Positions 8,097 through 17,538 of a stretch of DNA of 64,000 nt are shown piece after piece. The position numbers were made by a program, and so were the translations under genes. Location of the stretch: NCBI GenBank assembly GCA_029557915.1, contig JAKQHS010000002.1, positions 186,001 through 250,000 of the forward strand, read 5' to 3'. The DNA is from Bacteroidota bacterium (GTDB lineage: Bacteria; Bacteroidota; Bacteroidia; Chitinophagales; Saprospiraceae). Positions within the stretch are counted from its first letter, which is position 1, and every line of letters starts with the position of its first letter. A model generated the notes under the pieces. The model was not told where the DNA came from and did not search any database. It was given only the letters and a program-made list of their open reading frames with translations.

Positions 8097-9167
8097 CTTC
8101 CCCGATTCCTTTTCCCAGCACAAGACCTTTCGGGCTTCCAGGCAAGCGGCATGCATGCCTTTATAGGCTGTAAAATCATGGTGAATCCGGTTGATTGCAT
8201 TTGAAACGGTTTGTTCCGTGACCGAGTCTAGCAGGATGGCTACCGGCCAATGTTCATTGATCTTGCGATATTCCGGGAAATTCACCGTCAATGCCGGAAG
8301 GCCCGCCATGATATAATCCAGGTTTTTATTGGCAAGGGAAATCCAGGAATTGCCATGGTCCGCCTCAAGCAAGCTGATTCCCAGAAATGCGCCGGGTGTC
8401 CTTTTTCTCAAATCTTCCGGCTTCAGTTCTCCTGTAAACTCAATCCGGTGCCCCAGTTCCAGGGAGCGGCTCAAGGATTGCAGGTGGGAACCTAAAGGGC
8501 CCTCGCCGATGATCATCAACCTCAAAGCCGGATCCAAATTTTGGACTGCACGGATGAGCACCTCCAGGCACCTGCCTTCATTGAGCGCGCCCTGAAAGAG
8601 TACAAGGCCCGAAGCCTGCTTGGCCTCCGGAAGGATCGACTCCGGGTAAGAGAGGGGATAATTGTGTACCACCTCCGCTTTGACGGAGTAATTTTTTTCA
8701 AGGTAGGCCGCCACCCCTTCATTCACGGCTATGACATTCTTTAGCGACGGGACCGTAAGGCTTTCAATGAATTTCCAGGTTTTCTGCCTTAAGGGGTTTT
8801 TGTACAATTCAGGCATCTCACTAAAAATTTCATGACAATCCCAGATCATGGTTTTATTCCGCAGGAAGGCGGCCAGGCGGACGGCCGGGAGGGTATCCAG
8901 ATCCACCGCCATCAGACAAGCGGTGCGCGCCCTCAAGGCTTCGAAAAAAAAAAGCACATTGAGCATGAAGTAAAAACCAATGCCCTGCTGAAACCAGGTA
9001 TTCACCCGTTTTACGTCCACCTCATTCAGGATCAGGGGGACTGATTTTTTCTTTCTTCTGCCGACCAGGCTTACCTTCCACCCGGCACCCGCAAGAGTAC
9101 CTGCAATCCGTTGCATGCGTTGGTCCGTGACGAGGTCATTGGAAACAAAAATGCATATGGAGTTCAC
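8040..9167 (-). CDS. glycosyltransferase family 4-like
   Basis: 375 residues with a GT-B layout. N-terminal half: VSNDLVTDQRMQRIAGTLAGAGWKV, the acceptor-side Rossmann start of this group. C-terminal half: LVLFQGALNEGRCLE and LMIIGEGPLGSHL, the donor-binding strand-loop motifs, followed by a weak EX7E region (GISLLEADHGNSW). Probably transfers a sugar from a nucleotide donor in cell-surface polysaccharide or lipid synthesis at the inner face of the membrane; donor and acceptor are unknown. It stands alone rather than in a polysaccharide cluster. Convergent overlap with the PhzF-like gene. Confidence 0.82.
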   Translation of the reverse strand: MNSICIFVSNDLVTDQRMQRIAGTLAGAGWKVSLVGRRKKKSVPLILNEVDVKRVNTWFQQGIGFYFMLNVLFFFEALRARTACLMAVDLDTLPAVRLAAFLRNKTMIWDCHEIFSEMPELYKNPLRQKTWKFIESLTVPSLKNVIAVNEGVAAYLEKNYSVKAEVVHNYPLSYPESILPEAKQASGLVLFQGALNEGRCLEVLIRAVQNLDPALRLMIIGEGPLGSHLQSLSRSLELGHRIEFTGELKPEDLRKRTPGAFLGISLLEADHGNSWISLANKNLDYIMAGLPALTVNFPEYRKINEHWPVAILLDSVTEQTVSNAINRIHHDFTAYKGMHAACLEARKVLCWEKESGKLISFFNGLRVDQDGAFQV

Positions 9168-9202
9168 CGGGATAAATGTAAGAAGTCGGGCGGATTTGGG
9201 CT

Positions 9203-11125
9203 TCAGCCTGCGAGCAGGGCATCTCCGGCCCGGATCACCATCTGAGGATCCAGGCTGACCAGGTTTTCGCTTTCCATCATGCGAATGATCTGGAGCATTT
9301 TATCCTTCCTGAAAACCGAAACGGAATCCACCAGCTCCTGGAGCGGAATGGATTGTTTTTTTTTCAACAAGGCCATGACATAATCCTTGTACTTGAGATA
9401 TTGATTTTCTTCAATCCCCGCTTCCTGGAGGCAATGGTCGCAGATTTTACATTTTTCAGCGGTGGTTTCGCCAAAATACCTTTGCATGATTACGCTGCGG
9501 CATTCCTCCGATTCAATATAGGACCAGATCTGGGCAAGCTGGGTCCTGGACCTTGTTTTCCTGAAAGAATACCATTTCTGATCGATGACCACTTCCCTGC
9601 TTTTCTGTCTTTCCCCTTTAAAGAAAATCCTGGACTGATCGGATTTGGGCTGGTAGCGGAGAATGCCTGCCCGGTGCAGCGAAGCCAGGAAATAGGCGAC
9701 GTCGTCTTCGTGCAGGTCAAGCAATTTACCTAGGCGGTATTCCGAGATCCTGACCGGATGATGGAAAACCCCTTCGTAAGCGCGCAGGATGGCTTTGATC
9801 AGGGCATCTTCTTCCGCATGCTTTACCTGGTACCGGTAAAGGGTCTCTTTATCGGCAAGCATTTCGACCAGGGACGGCTGGTAGACCCCGTCGTTGAGCA
9901 CGATCAGCCCACTGTGCTCCAGGACTTTCAGCGCCTCGATGGTGGGCAGGATGGGCAATTTTTTCAATTCGCAAAAAGTCACCAGGTCAAACGGAAAGGA
10001 TTCTTCGGAGAGGCTGCCGGCCGCGATTTGATAATGCACGGCAAGGGTTTTGTACACCTGTTGTATGAAGCCGAGGTCAGGAAAGTTTTGCTCCAGTCGC
10101 TCCTCCATGCTCCGCCGGTCCCCTGAACTGTAAAATAAAACGGCATGGGCCTTCAGGCCGTCACGACCCGCCCGACCTGCCTCCTGGAAATAAGCTTCCA
10201 TGCTTTCCGGTACATCCAGATGGATGACGATGCGGACGTCCGGTTTGTCAATACCCATGCCAAAGGCATTGGTGGCGCAAATGACCCTCACTTCATTTCT
10301 TTTCCATTTGTTTTCCCGGTCGACCCGTTCATCCTGGCTCAGACCTGCATGATAATAGGTACTGGATATGCGTTGTTGCCGCAAATACTCGCTGACCATC
10401 TTGGCTGACTTGCGGTTGCGTACATAAATAATGGCGCATCCCGGGAGTTTCCGGAGGATAGCCGCCATCCGGGTCCATTTATCCTCTTCCTTGAGCACCA
10501 CGTAGGCCAGGTTACTCCTGGCATAACTGGACCGGACGATGTTTTCCTGCCGGAAAAGAAGCTTTTGCTGGATGTCTCTTGCCACCTCAGGGGTGGCGGT
10601 GGCGGTCAGGGCCAGGACCGGAACGGCCGGCATGGCTTCCCGGATCTTCGCTATTTCAAGGTAGGAGGGCCTGAAATCATAGCCCCATTGACTGATGCAA
10701 TGGGCCTCGTCCACCGCGATCAGATTGACCTTCATCCGGACCAGCCGGGACCAGGCTTTTTCGGAAAACAAGCGCTCCGGGGATAGATAAAGCAGTTTGA
10801 TCTCACCATACAGGCAGTTTTCCAGGATACGTTCAGTATCCTTCAGGGAGAGTCCCGAATGGACCAGGGCCGCCGGAATATTTTTTGACCTAAGCTGGCT
10901 CACTTGATCATTCATGAGCGAAATCAACGGAGAAAAAACCAGGCAAATCCCTTCCCGGCAGAGGGCAGGCACCTGGTAACACAGGGATTTTCCGCCGCCT
11001 GTGGGAAGCAAGGCCAGGGTATCTTTTCCATCCAGGATGGACAGGATGATGGATTCCTGCCGCATCCGGAAGGTCCCATAACCCCAGTATTTGGTTAAAA
11101 TTTCATATGGAGTGGGCTCTTCCAT
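9203..11125 (-). CDS. recQ: RecQ family ATP-dependent DNA helicase
   Basis: 640 residues. SF2 helicase motifs in order: LPTGGGKSLCYQVPAL (Walker A), VDEAHCISQWGYDFRPSY (DEAH plus the aromatic-rich loop of RecQ), LALTATATPEV, YYHAGLSQDERV, CATNAFGMGIDKPDVR and QEAGRAGRDG. A zinc-binding region with C-x2-C-x2-C follows near 560. No clear HRDC domain is seen at the C-terminus, so this is a short RecQ as in many Bacteroidota, which often carry several paralogues. Unwinds 3'-5' in recombination and replication-fork repair. Confidence 0.92.
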   Translation of the reverse strand: MEEPTPYEILTKYWGYGTFRMRQESIILSILDGKDTLALLPTGGGKSLCYQVPALCREGICLVFSPLISLMNDQVSQLRSKNIPAALVHSGLSLKDTERILENCLYGEIKLLYLSPERLFSEKAWSRLVRMKVNLIAVDEAHCISQWGYDFRPSYLEIAKIREAMPAVPVLALTATATPEVARDIQQKLLFRQENIVRSSYARSNLAYVVLKEEDKWTRMAAILRKLPGCAIIYVRNRKSAKMVSEYLRQQRISSTYYHAGLSQDERVDRENKWKRNEVRVICATNAFGMGIDKPDVRIVIHLDVPESMEAYFQEAGRAGRDGLKAHAVLFYSSGDRRSMEERLEQNFPDLGFIQQVYKTLAVHYQIAAGSLSEESFPFDLVTFCELKKLPILPTIEALKVLEHSGLIVLNDGVYQPSLVEMLADKETLYRYQVKHAEEDALIKAILRAYEGVFHHPVRISEYRLGKLLDLHEDDVAYFLASLHRAGILRYQPKSDQSRIFFKGERQKSREVVIDQKWYSFRKTRSRTQLAQIWSYIESEECRSVIMQRYFGETTAEKCKICDHCLQEAGIEENQYLKYKDYVMALLKKKQSIPLQELVDSVSVFRKDKMLQIIRMMESENLVSLDPQMVIRAGDALLAG

Positions 11126-11137
11126 TTATGTCCTGTC

Positions 11138-11168
11138 CAAAGATCAGGGAATTTTCGGGCCCTTCCAA
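11138..11168 (-). promoter_or_regulatory. recQ promoter candidate
   Basis: On the minus strand: TTG (11168-11166), 20 bases, then GATCTTTG (11145-11138), one base off TAnnTTTG, with the recQ ATG 12 bases further on. Both boxes at normal Bacteroidota spacing make this a reasonable promoter. Confidence 0.42.
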
Positions 11169-11170
11169 TT

Positions 11171-11848
11171 TCAGAACCTGGGGCAACCGATATTCCGGCC
11201 ATTGCTTTTACCGGCCTCCGGCACGATACCGTAAGAGATGGCCAGTTTCAGAGAGGTGTACATGTCCTTCACATTGGTAAGTCCGTGATAGCCATCCAGG
11301 CAATCGCTGAAACTCAGGTTGGTTTCGGCGTGAAGGGAGGCCTGTAACTGTTCGGACAAATGGATCCGCATGCCCGCACCGGCCGGGATCACCAGGTTAA
11401 ATATGGGGCAATCATCGCTGATATCGGTATTGTTGATGGTGGTTTTCACGGCCCCCGCACCGGCCAGGACGAAAAAATCAACTTGTCGCCGGGCCAGATT
11501 AAAATGAAAAGGACTAAAATCTCCGGAGATCTGAATTTCGATAAACGGGTACTTAAAGCGGCTGGGGACCCTGGTCCCATTCAGATCAGGGTCCAGGCTG
11601 TCATCCCCTTCAAAAGAAGAAAAATAGGCGGATGCTTTCACCCCTGCATTTGAGCCGATCGGCCTCCGTATGAAAAGACCGAACCCCGGATTGGCAAGAA
11701 TCCTGAAACTGTCCTTTAACCGGTACGAAGGATAGTCCCCCTGCATGACCGTCATCCCGGCAGTCACCCCCAGTTGAACAGGCTGGGCCAGGAGAGACCG
11801 GCCGGTGAGGAGGGAAAGCCCAAATAAAAGCCCCAGAATTTTTTTCAT
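11171..11848 (-). CDS. outer-membrane beta-barrel protein, hypothetical
   Basis: 225 residues from the ATG at 11848, which gives a clean signal peptide (MKKILGLLFGLSLLTGRSLLAQP); the longer frame upstream does not. After cleavage the chain alternates hydrophobic and polar residues in beta-strand fashion (GVTAGMTVMQGDY, GVKASAYFSSFEGD, FIEIQISGDFSPF), as in eight-stranded PorT/OmpW-like barrels. Four Cys in the mature part could form disulfides. The C-terminus is not a canonical barrel ending, so a periplasmic beta protein is an alternative. It lies downstream of, and is divergent from, the S8 protease. Confidence 0.65.
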   Translation of the reverse strand: MKKILGLLFGLSLLTGRSLLAQPVQLGVTAGMTVMQGDYPSYRLKDSFRILANPGFGLFIRRPIGSNAGVKASAYFSSFEGDDSLDPDLNGTRVPSRFKYPFIEIQISGDFSPFHFNLARRQVDFFVLAGAGAVKTTINNTDISDDCPIFNLVIPAGAGMRIHLSEQLQASLHAETNLSFSDCLDGYHGLTNVKDMYTSLKLAISYGIVPEAGKSNGRNIGCPRF

Positions 11849-12021
11849 TGAATACAAGCCTAACGTTCCAAAATAATGCCAAGGTATCAAAGGGCTGCAA
11901 AAATATGAATTCCGGCCGGCCTTATTTCCTGCGGCCTCAGGAATACAAAGGTCTTGGTGAATTATATGTTAAAAAAGGCAAATGGACCATCAAAAATTAA
12001 TGAATTCTGGTTATTTGTGGT

Positions 12022-13713
12022 ATGAAATTTAAACTTGTCCTGCTCTCCCTGTTTACGCTGGTCGGTGCTACCTGGGCTCAAATCCAATACGACCCGGAAA
12101 GACTGAAAGACTGGCATCTCCTGGACCCTAAGTCCCAGGTTCCCGGAACGGGGGTTGAGGAAGCCTATAAATCCATTCTGAAAGGCAGGACCTCCCAGGA
12201 GGTCATTGTGGCCGTCATTGATGGCGGAGTGGACATCCATCATGAAGACCTGAAAGGCAAAATATGGATCAACCCGCGTGAGATCCCCAATAATGGCTTG
12301 GATGATGATAAAAACGGATATATCGACGATATCTATGGCTGGAATTTTATTGGAAATGCATCGGGCAATAATGTGCACCACGACACCTATGAAAGCGTGC
12401 GCACGCTGGCCACCCTTAAGAAAAAATACGCCCAGGTCGATCCGACCAAACTGGATAAGGTGGCCCGTGCCGAATATGACCGCTACCTCAGCCTTCTCAA
12501 GGATATAGAAGGAAAGAGGAAGGATGCCGAAGAACAATGGAAAGAACTGAGAAAAAATGAGACCCTCCTGCTCGAAGTTTTCGAAGCCATCAAAAAAGAA
12601 CTCGGGCCCCTTCCGCTGACCAAAAACAATCTGGAAAAGATAGATACGGCCAAGAGCATTTATGTCAACATCGGCCAGAAGATCCTGCTCAGCGTACTGG
12701 AAGAAGAACCGAACATCAATTCATTCGACCAGATCACCCAATCTGTCAAACAACAATACGGTGAACCCCGTGCCGAACTGGAAGCCAAATTTCTATATCA
12801 ATACAATACGGAGTTTGACTCCCGTACCATCGTGGGTGACCATTACGAAAACCCCGACGAAAGATATTACGGCAACAACGACGTAAAAGGGCCGGATGCT
12901 TTCCACGGCACGCACGTGGCGGGAATCATTGCCGCCAACCGGGAAAATACCATCGGCATGAAAGGAATCGCCAGGGATGTCAAAATCATGGCGCTCCGGG
13001 CGGTGCCCGACGGGGATGAAAGGGACAAAGATGTGGCCAATGCCATCCGTTACGCCGTGGACCACGGAGCCCGGGTCATCAATATGAGTTTTGGCAAAGG
13101 GGAATCCCCTTATAAAAAAGCGGTGGACGATGCCATCCGTTATGCCGAAAAAAGGGATGTCCTGCTCGTGCATGCCGCCGGAAACTCGGGAGAGGACAAT
13201 GATGCCACCTTGCATTTCCCGGTAAAAACACTGGACCGCAAGGGATTATTCGTCAAAAAGAAGGTCCGGAACTGGCTGGATGTGGGTGCCCTGTCCTTCA
13301 CCATGGATGAAGACATGGTAGCCTCTTTTTCCAATTTCGGCAGAAAATCCGTGGACATTTTTTCCCCGGGAGTCAGGATCTACAGCACCGCTCCTGAAAA
13401 CAGATATGAATTTGCAGACGGCACCAGCATGGCATCCCCCGTCATTGCGGGCGTCGCTGCCCTGATCAGGTCCTATTACCCTAAACTCAGCTCAAAGCAG
13501 GTCATCAAAGCCATTCTTAAAAACGGCACGGAAATCGACCAGAAAGTCAACAGGCCGGGGTCAGGGGATAAAGTCTCCCTGAGCCAATTGTGTAAAACAG
13601 GTTCTTACGTCAATGCGACCAAAGCCCTCGAAGCGGCCTCGAAAATGAAAGGTTCACGGCCCGTGCCCGCTCCAGCCCCGGTTCCTTCTACTATGGCGCC
13701 CCCGAAAGCGTAG
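12022..13713 (+). CDS. secreted S8 family serine protease (subtilase)
   Basis: 563 residues with a signal peptide ending near Ala19. Catalytic triad: Asp67 (AVIDGGVD), His295 (HGTHVAG) and Ser469 (GTSMASP); oxyanion Asn in HAAGNSGED. In classical subtilisins Asp and His are about 30 residues apart; here about 225 residues intervene, including a charged, helical, coiled-coil-like part (about 130-220). Insertions at this place occur in other Bacteroidota subtilases. There is no T9SS tail; the end is a short Pro/Ala-rich stretch. Predicted periplasmic or exported protease. Its TAG stop is the first TAG of the following 9-bp repeat array. Confidence 0.93.
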   Translation: MKFKLVLLSLFTLVGATWAQIQYDPERLKDWHLLDPKSQVPGTGVEEAYKSILKGRTSQEVIVAVIDGGVDIHHEDLKGKIWINPREIPNNGLDDDKNGYIDDIYGWNFIGNASGNNVHHDTYESVRTLATLKKKYAQVDPTKLDKVARAEYDRYLSLLKDIEGKRKDAEEQWKELRKNETLLLEVFEAIKKELGPLPLTKNNLEKIDTAKSIYVNIGQKILLSVLEEEPNINSFDQITQSVKQQYGEPRAELEAKFLYQYNTEFDSRTIVGDHYENPDERYYGNNDVKGPDAFHGTHVAGIIAANRENTIGMKGIARDVKIMALRAVPDGDERDKDVANAIRYAVDHGARVINMSFGKGESPYKKAVDDAIRYAEKRDVLLVHAAGNSGEDNDATLHFPVKTLDRKGLFVKKKVRNWLDVGALSFTMDEDMVASFSNFGRKSVDIFSPGVRIYSTAPENRYEFADGTSMASPVIAGVAALIRSYYPKLSSKQVIKAILKNGTEIDQKVNRPGSGDKVSLSQLCKTGSYVNATKALEAASKMKGSRPVPAPAPVPSTMAPPKA

Positions 13714-13812
13714 GATAGGATTGATAGGATTGATAGGATTAATAGGATTTTTAGGATTAATAGGATTAATAGGATTTTTAGGATTGGTAGGATTGGTAGG
13801 ATTGGTAGGATC
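13711..13812. repeat. 9-bp tandem repeat (TAGGATTGR/TAGGATTAA)n
   Basis: About eleven units of TAGGATT plus two variable bases, starting at the stop codon of the S8 protease gene. Some units are TAGGATTTT. The same family recurs at 27527-27622 and, in reverse orientation, at 27740-28062. It fills most of the gap before the SWIM gene. Confidence 0.9.
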
Positions 13813-13890
13813 CTAATTGACTGGCGCGGCCTATCCTCCTTTGCTCAGCTGACGCGAGACCCCGATTTATGCCAGCAACCGCTTGCCCTT

Positions 13891-13921
13891 TTTGTACTTT
13901 CCTCTATTCGGCCTATCTTTA
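13891..13921 (+). promoter_or_regulatory. promoter candidate for SWIM gene
   Basis: TTTG at 13891-13894, 19 bases, then TATCTTTA at 13914-13921 (one base from TAnnTTTG); ATG follows 11 bases later. Both elements are at consensus Bacteroidota spacing. Confidence 0.5.
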
Positions 13922-13932
13922 AAGGTTAAACT

Positions 13933-15558
13933 ATGGTCAAAGCGGACTGGAACTATATTGAGAATTTTGTGGATCCGGAACTGTTTGAGCATGCCTATGA
14001 ACTTGCTGAGCATTCGAATCCCGACGTACTCACGCTCGTCGATAAGGGAATCTACAAGACCCGGTTTAAATCCCCGGAAGGGGTCCTGATCGAAGGCGAA
14101 ATTTCGTTCGGAAGGAAATATATTCGCCAATACCATTGTGATTGCCAGGCAGGCAAAAAAATCTTGTGTTTACACCTGGTCGCCGCCACCATTTTGTACC
14201 GGAGGGAGAGGTTGGAAATTCCTGTAGCCACCCAGGCCACCCTGCCATCAAAGATCACGATATCTTCGATCCTCAACCAGGTCCCGAAGGAAGACCTCGA
14301 ACGCTTTTTGCTCCGCTACGCCCGGATGGATAAATCCTTTGGCCAGGCCTTGAAAGTACATTTTGCAAGCCGGGTCCAGGTTGCCTCTCCGGAAGACAAA
14401 TACCGGGACCTGATCAAAAGTATGGCCAGGCTGGTGCCTAACGCCCAGGGAAAATTGCCCCGGCAGGCTATGGCATCCCTGTTTTGGATCAGCGAGGAAT
14501 TGCTGTTGCAGGCCGAAGACCTGATCGCCCTGGACAACCCTGCTGAGGCCTTCGCGATCTGCCATGAATTATTATGCAAATATGCTTCGATCTACCGGCG
14601 GCTCGAGATGTACTTCAACGACTTTGAAAAATACTGGATCATCATGCACCAGCGGCTGAAAACCATTCTCGACTTCCCCCTCGCACCGGGATTCCGCGCG
14701 GAGATGGAAAAAAAGTTATTTGATGCATTCGCGGACCCCGCTTACCCGTTTATTCATTCTCCTCATAACCTTTTTGAGCTCTTGTACCCATTGGCTGAGT
14801 CAGCCCAAAAAAAGATCCTGGAAGACCTGGTCCTGAACAAAATCAAAAGAAACGACCACAATCCCGTCCCCCTGGTATCCATTCTTAAAACAGCGATTAA
14901 AAACCAGGACCAGTCCCTTTTGGCCCTGGCATTGAGAAATAACCCGGAGCCCATGCGGTGGATCTCCGCCCTGGAATTACTGGTTTCCGGCAATAAAGCC
15001 TATGCAAAATCCCTGGGCCCCTGGCTCATCAGCCAGTTCCAGGATGAATACTGGAAACTCCGGCTGATGGAGAAATTGTACAATTGGTACCCGGAGGAAA
15101 GTTCTTCCATATCCTACGCCGCTCATTTGCTGCTTGCTCATCCGGAGGAAAAATATGTGAGGTACCTCCTGGGCCGGGGCCAGTCTGTTTCCACGATAGC
15201 CGGCTTGCTCGAACAAGCCAACCACCCCAGAAAAAACATCCTGCTGACCGAGCTTTTTCTCTCCCAGGACCAGGTGGACAAGGCAAAATCGGTCATCGAA
15301 TCCAATCCGGGCCTTGACCTGTTAAAAAGTGTAACCCCGCGCTTCCTCGACCTCGATCCAGAGTGGCTGACCCGGATGTACCAGCAATTGATCCGGGCCT
15401 ACCTGGACCAGCACATTGGCCCTGTTTCCGCCAGCCAGGTCAAATCCGTCATTTCATTCCTGAGAATGACGAAAGCCGGTACCCTGGCGGATCAACTTGA
15501 AAAATGGATAAAAAAAAATTTTCAGGACCATACCAGCCTGTCCGAAAACCTGAATTAA
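13933..15558 (+). CDS. SWIM zinc-finger domain protein
   Basis: 541 residues. Near the N-terminus (about 70-90) it has C-x-C-x7-C-x-H (YHCDCQAGKKILCLHLVAA), the SWIM zinc-finger pattern found in bacterial proteins next to SNF2 helicases and in transposases. The rest is mostly helical with TPR/HEAT-like character and no recognised catalytic motif. Nucleic-acid or protein binding is inferred from SWIM. No SNF2 helicase lies adjacent. Followed 21 bp later by the GH13 lipoprotein gene on the same strand. Confidence 0.75.
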   Translation: MVKADWNYIENFVDPELFEHAYELAEHSNPDVLTLVDKGIYKTRFKSPEGVLIEGEISFGRKYIRQYHCDCQAGKKILCLHLVAATILYRRERLEIPVATQATLPSKITISSILNQVPKEDLERFLLRYARMDKSFGQALKVHFASRVQVASPEDKYRDLIKSMARLVPNAQGKLPRQAMASLFWISEELLLQAEDLIALDNPAEAFAICHELLCKYASIYRRLEMYFNDFEKYWIIMHQRLKTILDFPLAPGFRAEMEKKLFDAFADPAYPFIHSPHNLFELLYPLAESAQKKILEDLVLNKIKRNDHNPVPLVSILKTAIKNQDQSLLALALRNNPEPMRWISALELLVSGNKAYAKSLGPWLISQFQDEYWKLRLMEKLYNWYPEESSSISYAAHLLLAHPEEKYVRYLLGRGQSVSTIAGLLEQANHPRKNILLTELFLSQDQVDKAKSVIESNPGLDLLKSVTPRFLDLDPEWLTRMYQQLIRAYLDQHIGPVSASQVKSVISFLRMTKAGTLADQLEKWIKKNFQDHTSLSENLN

Positions 15559-15579
15559 CCTTATTTTGTTAAGAAAAAC

Positions 15580-17043
15580 ATGACCCACCAATTATTCAGA
15601 CCGGGATCCCTTTCCCTCCCCTCCTTCACCTCAGCCTCAACCTCAACCTCAACCTCAACCTTAATCTTAACCTTAACCTTAACCTTAACCTCCACCCTAC
15701 TCCTCTCCTGCAAAACCCGGGAACAAACAAAACCCATGGCTGAACCACCGGCTCAGGTGGTCAAACATGGCAATCCGGATTGGGATGACCAGGCGGTCAT
15801 GTATGAGGTAAACATCCGGCAGTACACACCGGAAGGCACCTTTACTGCTTTTAGCCATCATGTGGATCGTTTGGCAAAAATGGGAGTGGATATTCTGTGG
15901 CTTATGCCCATTTTCCCGATCAGTGAAGAAAGAAGGAAAGGCAGCCTGGGCAGTTATTACAGCGTCACCGATTTCATGGAGACCAATCCCGAATTCGGAA
16001 CCAAAGCCGATTTTAAATCCTTGGTGGACAAAATCCATGGGTCGGGGATGAAGGTGATCATCGACTGGGTTCCCAATCATACGGGCTGGGGACATGTTTG
16101 GATCAAATCCCATCCGGAATATTATACCCAGGATTCGGCCGGCAATATTATCGACCCGATCGATCCTTCCACGGGGAAATCCTGGGGCTGGACCGATGTG
16201 GCCGACCTCAACTTTGACAACAAAGAAATGCGCCAGGCACATATCGACGCCATGCAATACTGGGTCAGCGAGTTTGACATCGATGGATTCCGCTATGATG
16301 TTGCGCATAACGTACCGGAGGATTTCTGGGTCACCGTCTCGGACAGCCTCCGCGTCATGAGGCCCCTCCTGCTTCTTGGAGAGAGCGAGGTGCCGGCCTT
16401 CCGGAACAATGGTTCGCTGGACCTTGATTACGGATGGGAATTCCACCATATCCTCAACGATATTGCCAAAGGCCGGAAAAACGCAAACCATATCGACAGT
16501 TTCCTGGTGAAGGACCGGATGCGGAATACAAAAGGTTATCACCTCTATTTCACTTCCAACCACGATGAAAATTCCTGGCAAGGCACAGAATTCGAGCGTA
16601 TGGGTGATGCGCACCAAACGATGGCGGTCCTGGCCTTCCTCTTTGACGGCATGCCTTTACTTTACAGCGGTCAGGAAGAACCCCTCAGGAAAAGACTTGC
16701 ATTTTTTGACAAGGACTCCATCGAATGGAAAAATTACGCTTATGAAAGTTTTTATAAAACCCTTTTTGACCTGAAACAAAATAATCGCGCCCTTGGGAAC
16801 GGGGAAGCCGGGGCTCCTTTGGAAAAACTACTTTCCCACCCGAACGTATTTGCCTTCCGGAGAACCAAAGACAATCAGTCGGTCACCGCGATCATCAATG
16901 TCACCGGTAGGAGGCAGACCATAAGCCTGGAAACGGACCTTCCCGGGATGAAAGAAGTTTTCACCGGCAAAGTCTTCACCTATCAGAAAGGACAGAAAAT
17001 AATTCTGAAACCCTGGGAATACCTGGTGTACACCAACCCCTAG
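15580..17043 (+). CDS. GH13 alpha-amylase family lipoprotein
   Basis: 487 residues. Catalytic GH13 residues: nucleophile Asp240 (GFRYDVAH), acid/base Glu268 (LLGESEVP) and Asp329 (SNHDENSW), with VNIRQYTPEGTF and DWVPNHTG as the N-terminal barrel motifs. It should hydrolyse or transfer alpha-1,4/1,6 glucans at the cell surface or in the periplasm. The signal peptide is unusual: residues 18-38 are Ser-Thr repeats followed by Leu-Thr repeats encoded by a hexanucleotide array, ending in the lipobox LLLSC with Cys44. The N-terminus is long for a lipoprotein and its hydrophobic core depends on the repeat. Confidence 0.92.
   Translation: MTHQLFRPGSLSLPSFTSASTSTSTSTLILTLTLTLTSTLLLSCKTREQTKPMAEPPAQVVKHGNPDWDDQAVMYEVNIRQYTPEGTFTAFSHHVDRLAKMGVDILWLMPIFPISEERRKGSLGSYYSVTDFMETNPEFGTKADFKSLVDKIHGSGMKVIIDWVPNHTGWGHVWIKSHPEYYTQDSAGNIIDPIDPSTGKSWGWTDVADLNFDNKEMRQAHIDAMQYWVSEFDIDGFRYDVAHNVPEDFWVTVSDSLRVMRPLLLLGESEVPAFRNNGSLDLDYGWEFHHILNDIAKGRKNANHIDSFLVKDRMRNTKGYHLYFTSNHDENSWQGTEFERMGDAHQTMAVLAFLFDGMPLLYSGQEEPLRKRLAFFDKDSIEWKNYAYESFYKTLFDLKQNNRALGNGEAGAPLEKLLSHPNVFAFRRTKDNQSVTAIINVTGRRQTISLETDLPGMKEVFTGKVFTYQKGQKIILKPWEYLVYTNP
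15629..15694 (+). repeat. in-frame hexanucleotide array in GH13 signal peptide
   Basis: Eleven 6-bp units: CCTCAG, four CCTCAA, CCTTAA, TCTTAA, three CCTTAA and CCTCCA. In the GH13 frame they encode Ser-Thr and Leu-Thr dipeptides. Because the unit is two codons, expansion or loss changes the signal peptide length without shifting the frame. Confidence 0.9.
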
Positions 17044-17046
17044 CGG

Positions 17047-17520
17047 ATGAAACTGGAAGTCTGGGCTATTGGAAAAACTTCGGAGGCCTATCTGTCCGAG
17101 GGCATCAGGGCCTATCAGCAGAAAATCAGCCATTTTATCCCCTTTGGTTACCAGGAATTGCAGGAATCCAGGCAGCAAAAATCAGCGGACAGGAGTAAAA
17201 CCATGAAAAACCAGGCAGATCTTGTGCATTCCAGGCTGACTCCGGAAGACCATGTGGTTTTGCTCGATGAAAAAGGGAAGCAGCTGAATTCGGTTCAGTT
17301 TGCACGTTACCTGAATGGATTCCTTATTTCCTCCCATAAACGGGTGGTGTTTTTGACCGGGGGAGCCTATGGCTTCCATGAATCGGTGCATAACAAATAT
17401 CCCGAGAAACTGTCCTTATCCAGCCTCACTTTTCCCCACGACATGGTTCGTCTGTTTTTACTTGAGCAGATATACCGCGGATGCACCATACTCAAAAACC
17501 AGCCCTATCACCATATTTAA
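17047..17520 (+). CDS. rlmH: 23S rRNA (pseudouridine1915-N3)-methyltransferase
   Basis: 157 residues, the usual RlmH length. SPOUT methyltransferase: LLDEKGKQLNSVQFA (start of the knotted fold), VVFLTGGAYGFH (SAM-binding loop) and LSLSSLTFPHDMVRLFLLEQIYRG at the C-terminus, all canonical. It methylates pseudouridine 1915 in helix 69 of 23S rRNA on assembled ribosomes, using SAM. Starts 3 bp after the GH13 stop and precedes the rhomboid gene by 18 bp, so it is probably co-transcribed with them. Confidence 0.95.
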   Translation: MKLEVWAIGKTSEAYLSEGIRAYQQKISHFIPFGYQELQESRQQKSADRSKTMKNQADLVHSRLTPEDHVVLLDEKGKQLNSVQFARYLNGFLISSHKRVVFLTGGAYGFHESVHNKYPEKLSLSSLTFPHDMVRLFLLEQIYRGCTILKNQPYHHI

Positions 17521-17538
17521 TCCAATGACCCTCAACCC

